Below, in pieces: positions 44,945 through 52,692 of a stretch of 64,000 nt of DNA. The position numbers were made by a program, and so were the translations under genes. The notes beneath the pieces were generated by a model that worked only from the letters and a program-made list of their open reading frames with translations, was not told the origin of the DNA and made no database searches. Numbering within the stretch: position 1 is the first letter of the stretch; every line of letters starts with the position of its first letter. The stretch lies in assembly GCF_963677305.1 (NCBI RefSeq), contig NZ_OY781925.1:3438783-3502782 (forward strand), read 5' to 3'. The DNA comes from an uncultured Holophaga sp. (GTDB taxonomy: Bacteria > Acidobacteriota > Holophagae > Holophagales > Holophagaceae).

Positions 44945-45794
44945 CGTTGTCCTCCTGTTGGGGGGCCAGGCTGTCTCCATAGCAGCTCAGCGCGTGAGCC
45001 TGGGTCAGCAACAGCTGGCCGATGTCATTCAAAGCCTCGGAAGACAACGCATCGGGGCAGAGGGCGAGGAGGAGACCAGCACCACGGAATCCCGCCGCAA
45101 AGGCATGGACCTCATCCGCGGCATAGACGCCGGGCCCGAGAGCGGGAGCGCATTGCCCACTCCGCTGATCCGCCTCGCGGGCCAGCTCCGCTTCCAGGTC
45201 CATCACCCGTCCGCTGGCAACTTCACAGGCCTGGCGAGAGGCAGAGAGTTGGGCCTGCAGCGATTCGACCAGGGCATTGGTGTGATCGTCCAGGTTGCGG
45301 TCGAATGAGCGATGGGCAGCCATCTCGGCCTCCATCTCCTGCACCCTGGCGATCGCCGCATCCCCGGACTTCCGGTAATCGGAGATCGACTCCAGGAGTG
45401 CCGGGCGGTCCTCGGCCTCGGGGAAGAGCTCCTCCAGAGCGCTGAGGAACTGGTCGTAGCGCTCAGCGATCTCGGACTTGTCATTCGCCATACGCTGGGA
45501 GGCCTCCAGCTCGGCCCGGGTCCGGTTCAGCTGCTCCCGCAGGTCATCCTTTTCGGCGGTGACCTGGAGCAGCTCCATGATGCCTCCACCGGCAGGGGCC
45601 GACGCCGGGCGGGTCTCATCAGCCTTCGGGGAAGAGGTATCGGGCACCCCCTCAGGGAGGGGAAGGCCATTCTCGCGACAGTGCTTGCGGATCTCGCTCT
45701 TGGTCACGCTCGCCGCACTGGTGTTGCCGTCCTGGTGGTTCCGCTGCAGGCGAATCACCAATCCGTTCAGCTTCTCTTGGGCAGTGATGGTCAC
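44934..45794 (-). CDS. Coiled-coil early phage protein, GTG start
   Basis: 286 residues. The first 40 residues (TAQEKLNGLVIRLQRNHQDG, then TSAASVTKSEIRKHCREN) look like a small helical domain. A coiled coil follows with KDDLREQLNRTRAELEASQR and QEMEAEMAAHRSFDRNLDD, and a helical C-terminus. GAGGAG lies before the GTG. Function unknown. Confidence 0.62.
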   Translation of the reverse strand: MTITAQEKLNGLVIRLQRNHQDGNTSAASVTKSEIRKHCRENGLPLPEGVPDTSSPKADETRPASAPAGGGIMELLQVTAEKDDLREQLNRTRAELEASQRMANDKSEIAERYDQFLSALEELFPEAEDRPALLESISDYRKSGDAAIARVQEMEAEMAAHRSFDRNLDDHTNALVESLQAQLSASRQACEVASGRVMDLEAELAREADQRSGQCAPALGPGVYAADEVHAFAAGFRGAGLLLALCPDALSSEALNDIGQLLLTQAHALSCYGDSLAPQQEDNDAA

Positions 45795-45809
45795 GGTGTC
45801 TCCTCTGGT

Positions 45810-45986
45810 TTACACGTTGTTCCACGGTTTCCACTTCACGATCACTTCCGGCGCCAGGTTCCTGGGCCGATAATGCTGGCCCCAAGCCCACCCACCCCGG
45901 GGCATGGCCCGGCGGAAGACGATGAGCCTGCGGCCATCCTTCCGGATGCCGACAACACGATGGCCGAATGGAGGGAGGTCATGCAT
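45810..45986 (-). CDS. Small basic phage protein (58 aa)
   Basis: Reads MHDLPPFGHRVVGIRKDGRR, then LIVFRRAMPRGGWAWGQHYR. Rich in Arg and aromatic residues. ATG 45986 has a GAGGGAG tract nine bases upstream; an ATG at 45995 is also possible. Overlaps the previous gene by eight bases. Confidence 0.5.
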   Translation of the reverse strand: MHDLPPFGHRVVGIRKDGRRLIVFRRAMPRGGWAWGQHYRPRNLAPEVIVKWKPWNNV

Positions 45987-46218
45987 GGGTCGCATCTCCC
46001 TCAACCCCCCGTTGCGCCCACCCCTGGAAGGCCCACATGCCCATCCAGCGCCTGGTCCCGATGGGGAGGGATGCCTTGGCGTAGCGGGTCCATGCGTTGG
46101 GGTCCGGGCGACCCACCACCTCGTAGCGCACCCGGTCGCCGTCGACCTCCAGAACCTTGCGGGTGTGCCCGCTGACTCCGGCGTAGATGTGACCCACGAT
46201 GATCTCAGAGCGTTTCAT
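45979..46218 (-). CDS. Hypothetical early phage protein (79 aa)
   Basis: Starts MKRSEIIVGHIYAGVSGHTR, then KVLEVDGDRVRYEVVGRPDP. The i..G..Y.g..g..r.V......v.y pattern suggests a small SH3-like barrel often seen in phage early regions. Overlaps the previous gene by four bases. Confidence 0.58.
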   Translation of the reverse strand: MKRSEIIVGHIYAGVSGHTRKVLEVDGDRVRYEVVGRPDPNAWTRYAKASLPIGTRRWMGMWAFQGWAQRGVEGDATHA

Positions 46219-46490
46219 ACCCGACCCCTGGTCCACCGGCCCGCGATGCACCCCGCCATGTGAGGCCTGCGCCCGCCGTCCACCCACCGGTGGCAGACGG
46301 GACAGATGCCATCCGCGCCCGGCGTCATGGACTTGACCATGGCATCCCGCTCACGGACCGGGCCGCAGGCCGTGCAGTCCACCTCGGGCTCCACCCGGGA
46401 CAACCGCCAGCGGTCCCACCAGTCCACCAGGTCGATGAACAGCACCCGGGGCAGGAACCAGAGGCGAGGTTTGCGTCGTTCAAGCTGCAT
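46215..46490 (-). CDS. Zinc-ribbon phage protein (91 aa)
   Basis: Starts MQLERRKPRLWFLPRVLFID and has VDCTACGPVRERDAMVKSMT, then ICPVCHRWVDGGRRPHMAGC. Two CxxC knuckles and a C-terminal HxxxC suggest a zinc ribbon. AAAGGAG before this ATG decides the start over a much longer frame. Confidence 0.62.
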   Translation of the reverse strand: MQLERRKPRLWFLPRVLFIDLVDWWDRWRLSRVEPEVDCTACGPVRERDAMVKSMTPGADGICPVCHRWVDGGRRPHMAGCIAGRWTRGRV

Positions 46491-46507
46491 GGGGTCTCCT
46501 TTCGGGC

Positions 46508-46843
46508 TCAGAGCCGGATGAATGGGTCTCCGCCGTTCTCGGCCTTGCCGAGCAGGACGGGATAGTCCGCAGTCCGTCCCGGATTGCGGCGTTCGGTCTT
46601 CTCGCAGACAGGGTGGCCGCATGTCTGCCGCCCCCCATCGGTGCCCCTCAGCCCCGCCGGGTTGCGGTAGGGCTCGAATGGGCGGTCTTCGGGCTGCCAC
46701 CCATAGAACTCGTTCTGGCAGACCGGGCAGCGCATTCGGTGGGTTCGGGACCACATTGCACCGTTCCACTCCCGTGGGGTGGCATCGGGGTAGGAGTAGC
46801 GGTTCCCGAGCTTGCAGCCGATGGCCTGGTCGTAGAAGGTCAT
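46508..46843 (-). CDS. Zinc-binding early phage protein (111 aa)
   Basis: Starts MTFYDQAIGCKLGNRYSYPD. It has RMRCPVCQNEFYGWQPEDRP and QTCGHPVCEKTERR, so four Cys could bind one zinc. It overlaps the DnaC-like ATPase stop by four bases. Function unknown. Confidence 0.6.
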   Translation of the reverse strand: MTFYDQAIGCKLGNRYSYPDATPREWNGAMWSRTHRMRCPVCQNEFYGWQPEDRPFEPYRNPAGLRGTDGGRQTCGHPVCEKTERRNPGRTADYPVLLGKAENGGDPFIRL

Positions 46844-47430
46844 GCCGGACCCCCTGCCAGACGCATGTCTCTCCGTTCCACCACCGTCCAGGGCCAGGCC
46901 TCTTTCATCCGGCTGACCATGCGAGCGCCATAGATGCCCACCAGGTCCTTGGGCCCCAGGTTCGAGGTCCAGTAGACCGGACGATCGGCACGATATCGCT
47001 GGTCCAGCAGTGACCGGACAACCCCGAGCGAGTAGTCGTTCTCGCCCGTCACACGTTCCTGCCCGAGGTCGTCCAGGAACAGCAGCCCGCAGGTTTCCCA
47101 GGACTCAACCAGATCGACGATGTCGGCGTGGTAGCCCTTGGCCACCATGCCCTTGATCTTCTCGGCCGCATCCGGCCAGTTCACCCACTCGGCATAGTTC
47201 AGCGGTCGATATGCGTTGGCCGGGTCCTCGCTAGCCATCACGATGCCATCCAGGTGAGTGCCGAGAGCCTGTACCAGCCTCCAGGTTTTGCCTGTCCCTG
47301 TGGGGCCGATGAGTCCGAATCCTCGATCACGAGGCGAGGGGAGGTCGAAGAGGGGCGCCAGCTCCAGGGATCGCATCTCACGGCGCCCGAGTCCGATGCT
47401 GGCCAGCAGTTCAAGGGTTCGGGAATGCAT
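46840..47430 (-). CDS. DnaC-like helicase loader ATPase
   Basis: 196 residues. Walker A is GLIGPTGTGKTWRLVQAL and Walker B is GLLFLDDLGQERVTGE. An IstB/DnaC-like sensor region follows (RPVYWTSNLGPKDLVGIYGA, then RMVSRMKEAW). It would load the host replicative helicase at the phage origin. The gene follows the initiator-like gene directly, an O-P type pair. CGGAG six bases upstream. Confidence 0.88.
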   Translation of the reverse strand: MHSRTLELLASIGLGRREMRSLELAPLFDLPSPRDRGFGLIGPTGTGKTWRLVQALGTHLDGIVMASEDPANAYRPLNYAEWVNWPDAAEKIKGMVAKGYHADIVDLVESWETCGLLFLDDLGQERVTGENDYSLGVVRSLLDQRYRADRPVYWTSNLGPKDLVGIYGARMVSRMKEAWPWTVVERRDMRLAGGPA

Positions 47431-47431
47431 A

Positions 47432-48313
47432 TCACGCTCCGGGATTCATGGCGTCCAGCTGGTCGAGGAATGCCTGGTCGGCTGAGGTTGCGCGGCTGGT
47501 GGACCGAGCCGGGGGATGCCCACGGGCGGGCATGTTCTGGGCTCTCCCCAGCCAGGACAGGACGAAGCTCGGCATACCCCGGTAGGTCTTCCGCCTCTTC
47601 GGGTTCCCCTCCAGCCAGAGACGCATGCGCTCTACCTCCTGGCGCAGGGGGACCCCGGGGAAGGCCTGGGTCCAGTCCGCCAGCATCGCCTCGGTGACCC
47701 GCCAGCGGTTCACCCCATGACCTACACACGGCAGTTCCGCCACCAGGGGGGAATCGTCCGGCGTGGAGGTGGGCATGCCCAGCTCCGCGCAAGCATCTTT
47801 TTGGGGAGCGGGTGCGGGAGCGGGAGCGGGAGCGGGAGTGACCCCACTCTGCGCGCGTGTATGGCAGTCAACGACCGCCATGCGGCGTCCGTTGTCCGTC
47901 CGTTGTCCGGTCACTGTCCGGTCATCGTCAGCCGTTGTGGTGTCGATGTCCGGACAAGGGTCGGACTTTGACCGCCGTGCGGATTCCCTGCGGCGACGCT
48001 TCTGCACATAATCCGGGGCGTGGTGCCACAGATCGTGGACCTGGTACTTCCCGGGGCGATCAGGGATCTCCTCGATGAATCCAACGGAGTCATCCCCACC
48101 TGCGGCCAGGAGGGCCTGGGTGAGTTCACCAGGCGTCCCCTCCCAGCAGGCCGCCGCCTCTACATCCTCGGAATCGCCCAGGAATTCCTCGCCGTTCTCA
48201 TAGCAGGAGGTCCAGATCATCTCGAGAGACCCGAGCGCGATGGAGGTATGCCCTCCGAGGATCCGACATAGGCGCCGGAACTTCCGATGCTGGAGGAGTC
48301 CAGGCCTGGCCAT
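47432..48313 (-). CDS. Phage replication initiation protein (O-like)
   Basis: 293 residues. The N-terminal winged-helix-type region (LLQHRKFRRLCRILGGHTSI, then VHDLWHHAPDYVQKRRRRE) resembles phage replication initiators with a DnaD-like fold. A Pro/Ala repeat linker (TPAPAPAPAPAPQK) leads to a C-terminal helical domain with VERMRLWLEGNPKRRKTYRG. The phage origin may lie inside this gene, as in lambda O, but no iterons were confirmed. Paired with the DnaC-like loader. ATG 48313 is preferred, with GGAGG five bases upstream. Confidence 0.75.
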   Translation of the reverse strand: MARPGLLQHRKFRRLCRILGGHTSIALGSLEMIWTSCYENGEEFLGDSEDVEAAACWEGTPGELTQALLAAGGDDSVGFIEEIPDRPGKYQVHDLWHHAPDYVQKRRRRESARRSKSDPCPDIDTTTADDDRTVTGQRTDNGRRMAVVDCHTRAQSGVTPAPAPAPAPAPQKDACAELGMPTSTPDDSPLVAELPCVGHGVNRWRVTEAMLADWTQAFPGVPLRQEVERMRLWLEGNPKRRKTYRGMPSFVLSWLGRAQNMPARGHPPARSTSRATSADQAFLDQLDAMNPGA

Positions 48314-48582
48314 CACGCCCTCCCCTCACCCATCTTCTGGAGGATCACAGCGGCCTTCGCCAGCCGCTCGCGGACTTCACCGGCCCGTCCCAGCAGGTTG
48401 CAATCCCCCGCCTCGCGGACCAGGTCGAGAACGGCAATGCGCTGGGCCTTGATCTCTTCCAGCTGATTCACCGCCTCCAGGCGTGCCAGGGTCGAGAGCG
48501 CTTCGTCCTGGCTGGGCATGTGCTGCCACCCATTCCAGTCGGTGCAGAACGCAGGGGCTCCGCAGGTCGGGCACTCGCTCAT
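48313..48582 (-). CDS. Hypothetical early phage protein with zinc knuckle (89 aa)
   Basis: Starts MSECPTCGAPAFCTDWNGWQ, a CxxC...C element, then helices (STLARLEAVNQLEEIKAQRI). Overlaps both neighbours by one to four bases in the replication block. Function unknown. Confidence 0.62.
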   Translation of the reverse strand: MSECPTCGAPAFCTDWNGWQHMPSQDEALSTLARLEAVNQLEEIKAQRIAVLDLVREAGDCNLLGRAGEVRERLAKAAVILQKMGEGRA

Positions 48583-49121
48583 GCTGCACCTCCCACCGCC
48601 AGCAGATCCTCAGCCGCCACGAGCTCCGGCAGGGCTGAGATCATCTCGGCCAGCAGCCGGGCAGCCGCCACCGCATCCCCCTCGGCCCGGTGGGCCTCAC
48701 CCACCTGCAGGCCCAGCTCGCGGCAGAGCGGCATGAGCCGGTGGGTGCGCCCGGGGTAGAGTTGGCGGGACAGGTTCAGGGTGCAGATCCAGGGCCGCTG
48801 GTTGAGCCTCAGGAATGCCGAGTCGAACGCGGCCCCGTGGGCCACATAGAAGTCCGGCGCCACGGGCATGAGCTGCCCCAGCGTCTCCAGGGCCTCCTGC
48901 AGGGAGGGTGCCCCGGCCACATCCAGATCGCTGATGCCGTGGACAGCCTGAGCCTCCGGGGAGATCGGCATGCCGGGGTCCACCAGCAGGGATGCCCGCA
49001 GGATCACCTCGCCACGGGCCACCATGGCCAGGCCGACCTCCACCACCCCATCCACCGCAGGGTTTAGGCCAGTGGTTTCCACATCCCACACCGCGTAGAC
49101 GGCTTGGCCCGGGCTCTTCAT
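48579..49121 (-). CDS. DnaQ-like 3'-5' exonuclease
   Basis: 180 residues of the DEDD family. Exo I is YAVWDVETTGLNPAVDG, Exo II is YVAHGAAFDSAFLRLNQRP, and Exo III includes HRAEGDAVAAARLLAEMI with His and Asp (DEDDh type). It could proofread, process recombination ends or degrade competing DNA. The start overlaps the HD-domain stop by four bases. Confidence 0.9.
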   Translation of the reverse strand: MKSPGQAVYAVWDVETTGLNPAVDGVVEVGLAMVARGEVILRASLLVDPGMPISPEAQAVHGISDLDVAGAPSLQEALETLGQLMPVAPDFYVAHGAAFDSAFLRLNQRPWICTLNLSRQLYPGRTHRLMPLCRELGLQVGEAHRAEGDAVAAARLLAEMISALPELVAAEDLLAVGGAA

Positions 49122-49618
49122 GCCAGCCTCCCCAGCGCCTGCATGAGCCGCCCAGCCTGTTCCGGCGTCAGCTCTCGGCTCTTCTCCAGGGCCTGCTCAG
49201 CCACGATCACGGCGATCTCAGGGGCATGGTGGCGGGCCCACAGAGCCGCCTCCAGGGTGTCGGCAGCATCCACCAGGGAGAGCAGACCCATGGGGATGTC
49301 CATCGTCGGATCCTGCCCCCAGAATTGCTCCTGGCAGTGCTGGTCGATGCGGATCCCCTGGTCCTCCAGCAGCCGCTTGGCCGGGAACGGGGTGTCACCG
49401 TAGACCGCCTCGTGGGCGTCGTGGACCAGGGACCAGTGGAGCAGGTCAGCGCGGTCCCTCTCGCTGATCTCCGGGCCGGCCAGGTGGATCGCCAGCAGGG
49501 CAACAGCCGCGCTGTGCTCCAGGATGTTCTGGGTCCGAGCCACCCGGCGGGTGTGCCAGCGGTAGACCTGCCCCATGGCCATGATCTGGGAGGGTTCGAG
49601 GGCGAGTTCAGGCATCAT
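49118..49618 (-). CDS. HD-domain phosphohydrolase (YfbR-like nucleotidase)
   Basis: 166 residues. Metal site pattern: YRWHTRRVARTQNILEHSAA, then LLHWSLVHDAHEAVYGDTPF and LLSLVDAADTLEAAL (H...HD...D). YfbR-like enzymes remove phosphate from deoxynucleoside monophosphates; phage versions may tune nucleotide pools. It sits beside the exonuclease gene. Confidence 0.85.
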   Translation of the reverse strand: MMPELALEPSQIMAMGQVYRWHTRRVARTQNILEHSAAVALLAIHLAGPEISERDRADLLHWSLVHDAHEAVYGDTPFPAKRLLEDQGIRIDQHCQEQFWGQDPTMDIPMGLLSLVDAADTLEAALWARHHAPEIAVIVAEQALEKSRELTPEQAGRLMQALGRLA

Positions 49619-49832
49619 GGCGCTTCCTCTTGTGGCGGCAGTCGAAGCCGCGGCGTTTCTCGCTCTCCACCACCAGGTGGTAGAGCTCGCATTCGGTCTT
49701 GGCGCAGAGGATCCGGGTGTCCTTCTTGGCCTCCCAGGGCTGTTCGCCGAAGACCCGGCAGACGATCTCCCAGCCCTCCGGGAACCGATACTCCAGGGGC
49801 GCGGGGTGGGCGATCAGCAGTTCACTGTGCAT
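49608..49832 (-). CDS. Hypothetical early phage protein (74 aa)
   Basis: Starts MHSELLIAHPAPLEYRFPEG, then WEIVCRVFGEQPWEAKKDTR and a Cys pair (RILCAKTECELYHL). The basic end is HKRKRHDA. Start at 49832 has a GGTGG tract close upstream. Unknown. Confidence 0.55.
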   Translation of the reverse strand: MHSELLIAHPAPLEYRFPEGWEIVCRVFGEQPWEAKKDTRILCAKTECELYHLVVESEKRRGFDCRHKRKRHDA

Positions 49833-50025
49833 GTTCCACCGCCCGCCAGGATCCGCGCTGGCTGTTCTCCAGGATGTCGATGGCGTTCTGGATGGATTCG
49901 GTCCGCAGGGCATGCCGGCGGATCTTCTCCACCTCCAGGTTGGAGGGGCGCTTGGCCTTGTGGTCGGCCAGCTCGGCCTTCCACTGGCTCAGGGTCTTGC
50001 CGTGGAGAGAGGGTTCGGGGGTCAT
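49822..50025 (-). CDS. Hypothetical early phage protein (67 aa)
   Basis: Reads MTPEPSLHGKTLSQWKAELA, then DHKAKRPSNLEVEKIRRHAL and RTESIQNAIDILENSQRGSW: an all-helical basic protein. GGAGG four bases before the ATG. Unknown. Confidence 0.6.
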   Translation of the reverse strand: MTPEPSLHGKTLSQWKAELADHKAKRPSNLEVEKIRRHALRTESIQNAIDILENSQRGSWRAVEHAQ

Positions 50026-50240
50026 ATGGCCTCCGGCAGAAGGGGGATCTCACGGCCCATGACCTGCTCCATGGCCTCTTCGTAGGTCCTCAGGGCCGCG
50101 GCGTCACCCTCTTCAAAGATCTCGTCGACATGGAGTTCAACGACTTCGTCGTGACGGTCACGGGCCTGGTCCTGGGTCTTCTTCATGAGGCGGAGGCGCT
50201 GGGCCATCAGGTCGGCGGCGGCATAGATGGGATCAGCCAT
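50022..50240 (-). CDS. Hypothetical early phage protein (72 aa)
   Basis: Reads MADPIYAAADLMAQRLRLMK, then KTQDQARDRHDEVVELHVDE and an acidic helical end. GAGGGG lies six bases before the ATG. Unknown. Confidence 0.6.
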   Translation of the reverse strand: MADPIYAAADLMAQRLRLMKKTQDQARDRHDEVVELHVDEIFEEGDAAALRTYEEAMEQVMGREIPLLPEAI

Positions 50241-50243
50241 GTA

Positions 50244-50483
50244 TCACCCCTCTTTCGCAGGCATGAACTGGGCACGAAAGTGGTCCAGGGCTGAATCTTG
50301 GGAGGCGAATCGAGAGGGGGACCCGGTTGCAAACCCGTCGTCTCCCAACGCACTGCCCCACCAGGTTCCATTCAAGCCGGGCCAGACATGGGCCAACCGA
50401 CGACCCCGAGGCCCCTTCAACCACCATCCAATCGGTGCGTTGACCCAACTGTAGAGGGGGGGGGATTTCTGAGTTCTACCCAC
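50244..50483 (-). CDS. Hypothetical early phage protein (79 aa), GTG start
   Basis: Starts MGRTQKSPPLYSWVNAPIGW, Trp-rich, then SALGDDGFATGSPSRFASQD and ends HFRAQFMPAKEG. AGGAGG six bases before GTG strongly supports this frame over an overlapping alternative frame (50233-50448) that lacks a ribosome site. Unknown function. Confidence 0.6.
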   Translation of the reverse strand: MGRTQKSPPLYSWVNAPIGWWLKGPRGRRLAHVWPGLNGTWWGSALGDDGFATGSPSRFASQDSALDHFRAQFMPAKEG

Positions 50484-50703
50484 GGCAGACCTCCTGGCGG
50501 TAGATGCTCACCTTCAATGTCGAGGTCTTGGCGGCGGCGCTCTGGATCAGCTCCTGCAGCTGCTGCAGCAGGGGCAGAGTGGGGGTGCCGGGCTCCTCGG
50601 CCATCACCACAGCGGCGCTGAGGCGGTTCTTGATGCTGGCCAGGGTCTGCTCGGGGGTTTCCCCTTGCGGGATCGTGGGTTTGAGTTCATGCTGGTGGTG
50701 CAT
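50476..50703 (-). CDS. Hypothetical early phage protein (75 aa)
   Basis: Reads MHHQHELKPTIPQGETPEQT, then LASIKNRLSAAVVMAEEPGT and PTLPLLQQLQELIQSAAAKT. AAAGGAG six bases upstream. Helical; unknown. Confidence 0.6.
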   Translation of the reverse strand: MHHQHELKPTIPQGETPEQTLASIKNRLSAAVVMAEEPGTPTLPLLQQLQELIQSAAAKTSTLKVSIYRQEVCRG

Positions 50704-50749
50704 TGATCACTCCTTTGGAGTTGGGGCCCGCGGCTACGGGCCCTTTTTG

Positions 50750-51043
50750 TTAGGCCGAGATGAGCGTCGAGACCCGCTTGGGCTGGAACGGCTTCAGCTC
50801 CCGCGTGAGCCAGGCCTCCAGATCCTTCCGGTAGAAGACCAGCAGGGGGTGACCATTCCGGTCGTGGTGCAGGTGGTCCTCGTAGGCCGCGAGGTCCTTC
50901 CGCAGAACTGCACCCATGAGCTTGGGTCGGGACATGCTGCGTCCGAGCTTCCGGCAGTAGGCCATGGCCTCGGGGATGGTGAGGGTTTCCAGGGTGGAGG
51001 GATCCACCACCGGCTTGCGCGGCCGACCTCGGCGGGGCATCAC
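50750..51043 (-). CDS. Excisionase-like winged-helix protein
   Basis: 97 residues: a basic start (MMPRRGRPRKPVVDPSTLET), LTIPEAMAYCRKLGRSMSRP with the MerR/excisionase-like helix, then HHDRNGHPLLVFYRKDLEAW. The layout (itip.A...l..s...i...l..g.l.a....r.g...l.y...dle.W) is that of HTH_17/excisionase domains. It could direct prophage excision or regulate early genes. GTG at 51043 or ATG at 51040. Confidence 0.65.
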   Translation of the reverse strand: MMPRRGRPRKPVVDPSTLETLTIPEAMAYCRKLGRSMSRPKLMGAVLRKDLAAYEDHLHHDRNGHPLLVFYRKDLEAWLTRELKPFQPKRVSTLISA

Positions 51044-51558
51044 AGCAGACCTCCCGACGCCGCGATGCGGCGGAGGCGCTGGTAGGTCCTCTGGGCGGTC
51101 ACCATGTTGATCTCGGCCAGCTCCAGATCGGCGTAGGCCTCCTCGGGAGAGACGCCATCGTCCAAGTCCTTGGCCAGGCGGGCACTGAGGGCACCAGCCA
51201 CCCCGGCGTGGTCGGCAAGGATCTTCACGCCGTCCTCCACCGCCCCACGCTCCTGCGGATGCCCTGACCCATCCGCAGGGACCACCCGGTAGCCAGTGCC
51301 ATAGTGGCGGGCCAGAGCCTCCAGTGGTCCGGGGTCATCCGTGATACCGCCGATGGCCACGAACATCATCAGGGGTGGCAGCCGGGTGAGTTCGTCCTGG
51401 TTGAGCCACTTGTTGTAGAGATCCTTGCCGATCCCCAGGCCGCCATAGACCACATCCCGGGGCATGCCGCCAGGCCCACGATGCATCGCCTGCAGCGCAG
51501 CCTTGATGTCCTCCTCAGCCTTCCGCAGGCGACGGATGACTGATGCAAGTTTGTACAT
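51040..51558 (-). CDS. CII-like phage regulatory protein
   Basis: 172 residues. Starts MYKLASVIRRLRKAEEDIKA, then MPRDVVYGGLGIGKDLYNKW, LNQDELTRLPPLMMFVAIGG and DPGPLEALARHYGTGYRVVP. The helix-turn-helix followed by LTRLPPL...GDxxxLEALA...G is the pattern of phage CII/CP76-type regulators. It would set the lysis-lysogeny choice together with the divergent repressor. Confidence 0.72.
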   Translation of the reverse strand: MYKLASVIRRLRKAEEDIKAALQAMHRGPGGMPRDVVYGGLGIGKDLYNKWLNQDELTRLPPLMMFVAIGGITDDPGPLEALARHYGTGYRVVPADGSGHPQERGAVEDGVKILADHAGVAGALSARLAKDLDDGVSPEEAYADLELAEINMVTAQRTYQRLRRIAASGGLL

Positions 51559-51593
51559 GGAGACCTCGCGATGAGACGGAATCGAATCAGAAC

Positions 51594-52082
51594 TCAGGCA
51601 GCGCTCTTCCGGGGTTTCGCGTCCGGCCAGATCTTCGTGACCTCGATCCCCAGGGCAGCCGCAATGGCTGAGCGGAGGCGGAAACTGCGGCGCTTTCCAA
51701 GGATCACAAGGCTAATCGCTTGTGTCGTCACGCCCTCTCGTGCGGCAATGGCGGCGCCGTCGAGCCCCTTCTTGATCAACTCACCGCGGATCCAATTGGG
51801 GCTCCATCCCCGTCGCTTTTTGTCGCAGGGAGGTGCACTCTGTTTCGTGGGCCTCGCGTCGGGCCAAATCTCCGTTACGGGCACCCCGACAGCCTTCGCA
51901 ATGAGGCATCGCATGCGGAGACTCTTGCGACGCCCATTGATCGTCAGGTTCACAGCCTGGGGCGTGGCATTCTCACCAGCGACATCTGTTCCATTCAGAC
52001 CCTTGCGCATGAGTTCCGCGCGGATCTCGCACGGGCTCCAGGCCTGGGCGTTTTCGTTGCGCGGTGGTGTATTCTGTTTCAT
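51594..52082 (-). CDS. Tandem Ner/Nlp-like DNA-binding protein (Cro position)
   Basis: 162 residues made of two homologous domains: residues 15-78 (WSPCEIRAELMRKGLNG to EIWPDARP) and 93-157 (WSPNWIRGELIKKGLDG to KIWPDAKP), joined by a 14-residue polar linker. Each has the Ner/SfsB pattern W.P..I...L...G......A...G.t.qa.s......r....IA.alG..v.eIWP. Ner-type repressors act as dimers, so the fusion would be a single-chain dimer. It is the first gene of the leftward early operon and diverges from the repressor gene, the Cro/Ner position. Confidence 0.82.
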   Translation of the reverse strand: MKQNTPPRNENAQAWSPCEIRAELMRKGLNGTDVAGENATPQAVNLTINGRRKSLRMRCLIAKAVGVPVTEIWPDARPTKQSAPPCDKKRRGWSPNWIRGELIKKGLDGAAIAAREGVTTQAISLVILGKRRSFRLRSAIAAALGIEVTKIWPDAKPRKSAA

Positions 52083-52127
52083 TAGGCTTCACCTCATGGT
52101 TCCACAAAACAAAACCAAAAACATCGG

Positions 52128-52664
52128 ATGCCTTCTGAAACAAATCTAAAACCATCAGCACCTCCAGTCAACGGAGTTTTTTTAGAATTGTTGCAATCAA
52201 TGGAAACACTGGCAGATAGGTTTTCAGACCTCATGAAGCTCAGGAACTTGAGCGGGCGAAAGCTGGCGTCCATCGCGGGCGTTCACTACACGATGGTTTA
52301 CCGAATCGCGAGCGGAACCACCTCGAACCCCAACGAGGAAGACCTCAACAAGCTAGCGTCAGCGCTGAATGTTTCACCTTTGTGGCTTCGATCTGGGATC
52401 GGCGATGATCCTAGGCTGACCGTTAACGAGAAGGTCGATCCCTACACAGTCCTCGGCGCGCTTGCCAATGGTGAAGACGCCGATCGGATGGCTGCGGCAT
52501 TGGAGGCGCTGGTGCTCGCAGTCCTTCCACTTGGAATTGGGCCGGACGGCCACCGGCTGAACGAAGTCCTGCAGGCCCTCATCGAGAGATCCAAACGCGA
52601 AGAGAAAGACCCCACCAAGGAGTGGGCACTTGAGGAAATGGCGAAGCTGAACATGAGGAAATAG
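52128..52664 (+). CDS. CI-like prophage repressor
   Basis: 178 residues. An HTH_3 domain sits near residues 29-90: RFSDLMKLRNLSGRKLASIA, then GVHYTMVYRIASGTTSNPNE and KLASALNVSPLWLRSGIGDD. There is no LexA-type Ser-Lys protease domain in the C-terminal half, so SOS-induced self-cleavage is not expected. No ribosome site precedes ATG 52128, or the alternative ATG at 52200; a leaderless transcript is possible, as for lambda cI from PRM. It diverges from the tandem Ner gene. Confidence 0.75.
   Translation: MPSETNLKPSAPPVNGVFLELLQSMETLADRFSDLMKLRNLSGRKLASIAGVHYTMVYRIASGTTSNPNEEDLNKLASALNVSPLWLRSGIGDDPRLTVNEKVDPYTVLGALANGEDADRMAAALEALVLAVLPLGIGPDGHRLNEVLQALIERSKREEKDPTKEWALEEMAKLNMRK
52143..52171 (-). 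promoter_or_regulatory. Candidate early leftward promoter
   Basis: On the minus strand TTGACT (52171-52166) and TAGATT (52148-52143) are 17 bases apart, about 60 bases before the tandem Ner start. It lies inside the 5' part of the divergent repressor gene if that begins at 52128. Confidence 0.5.
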
Positions 52665-52692
52665 CTACCCGCCCCACACATATGGAGGGAAC

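Noticed and set aside
50233..50448. A 71-codon frame overlapping the 50244-50483 gene
   Set aside because: The competing frame has AGGAGG six bases before its GTG and a more natural composition.
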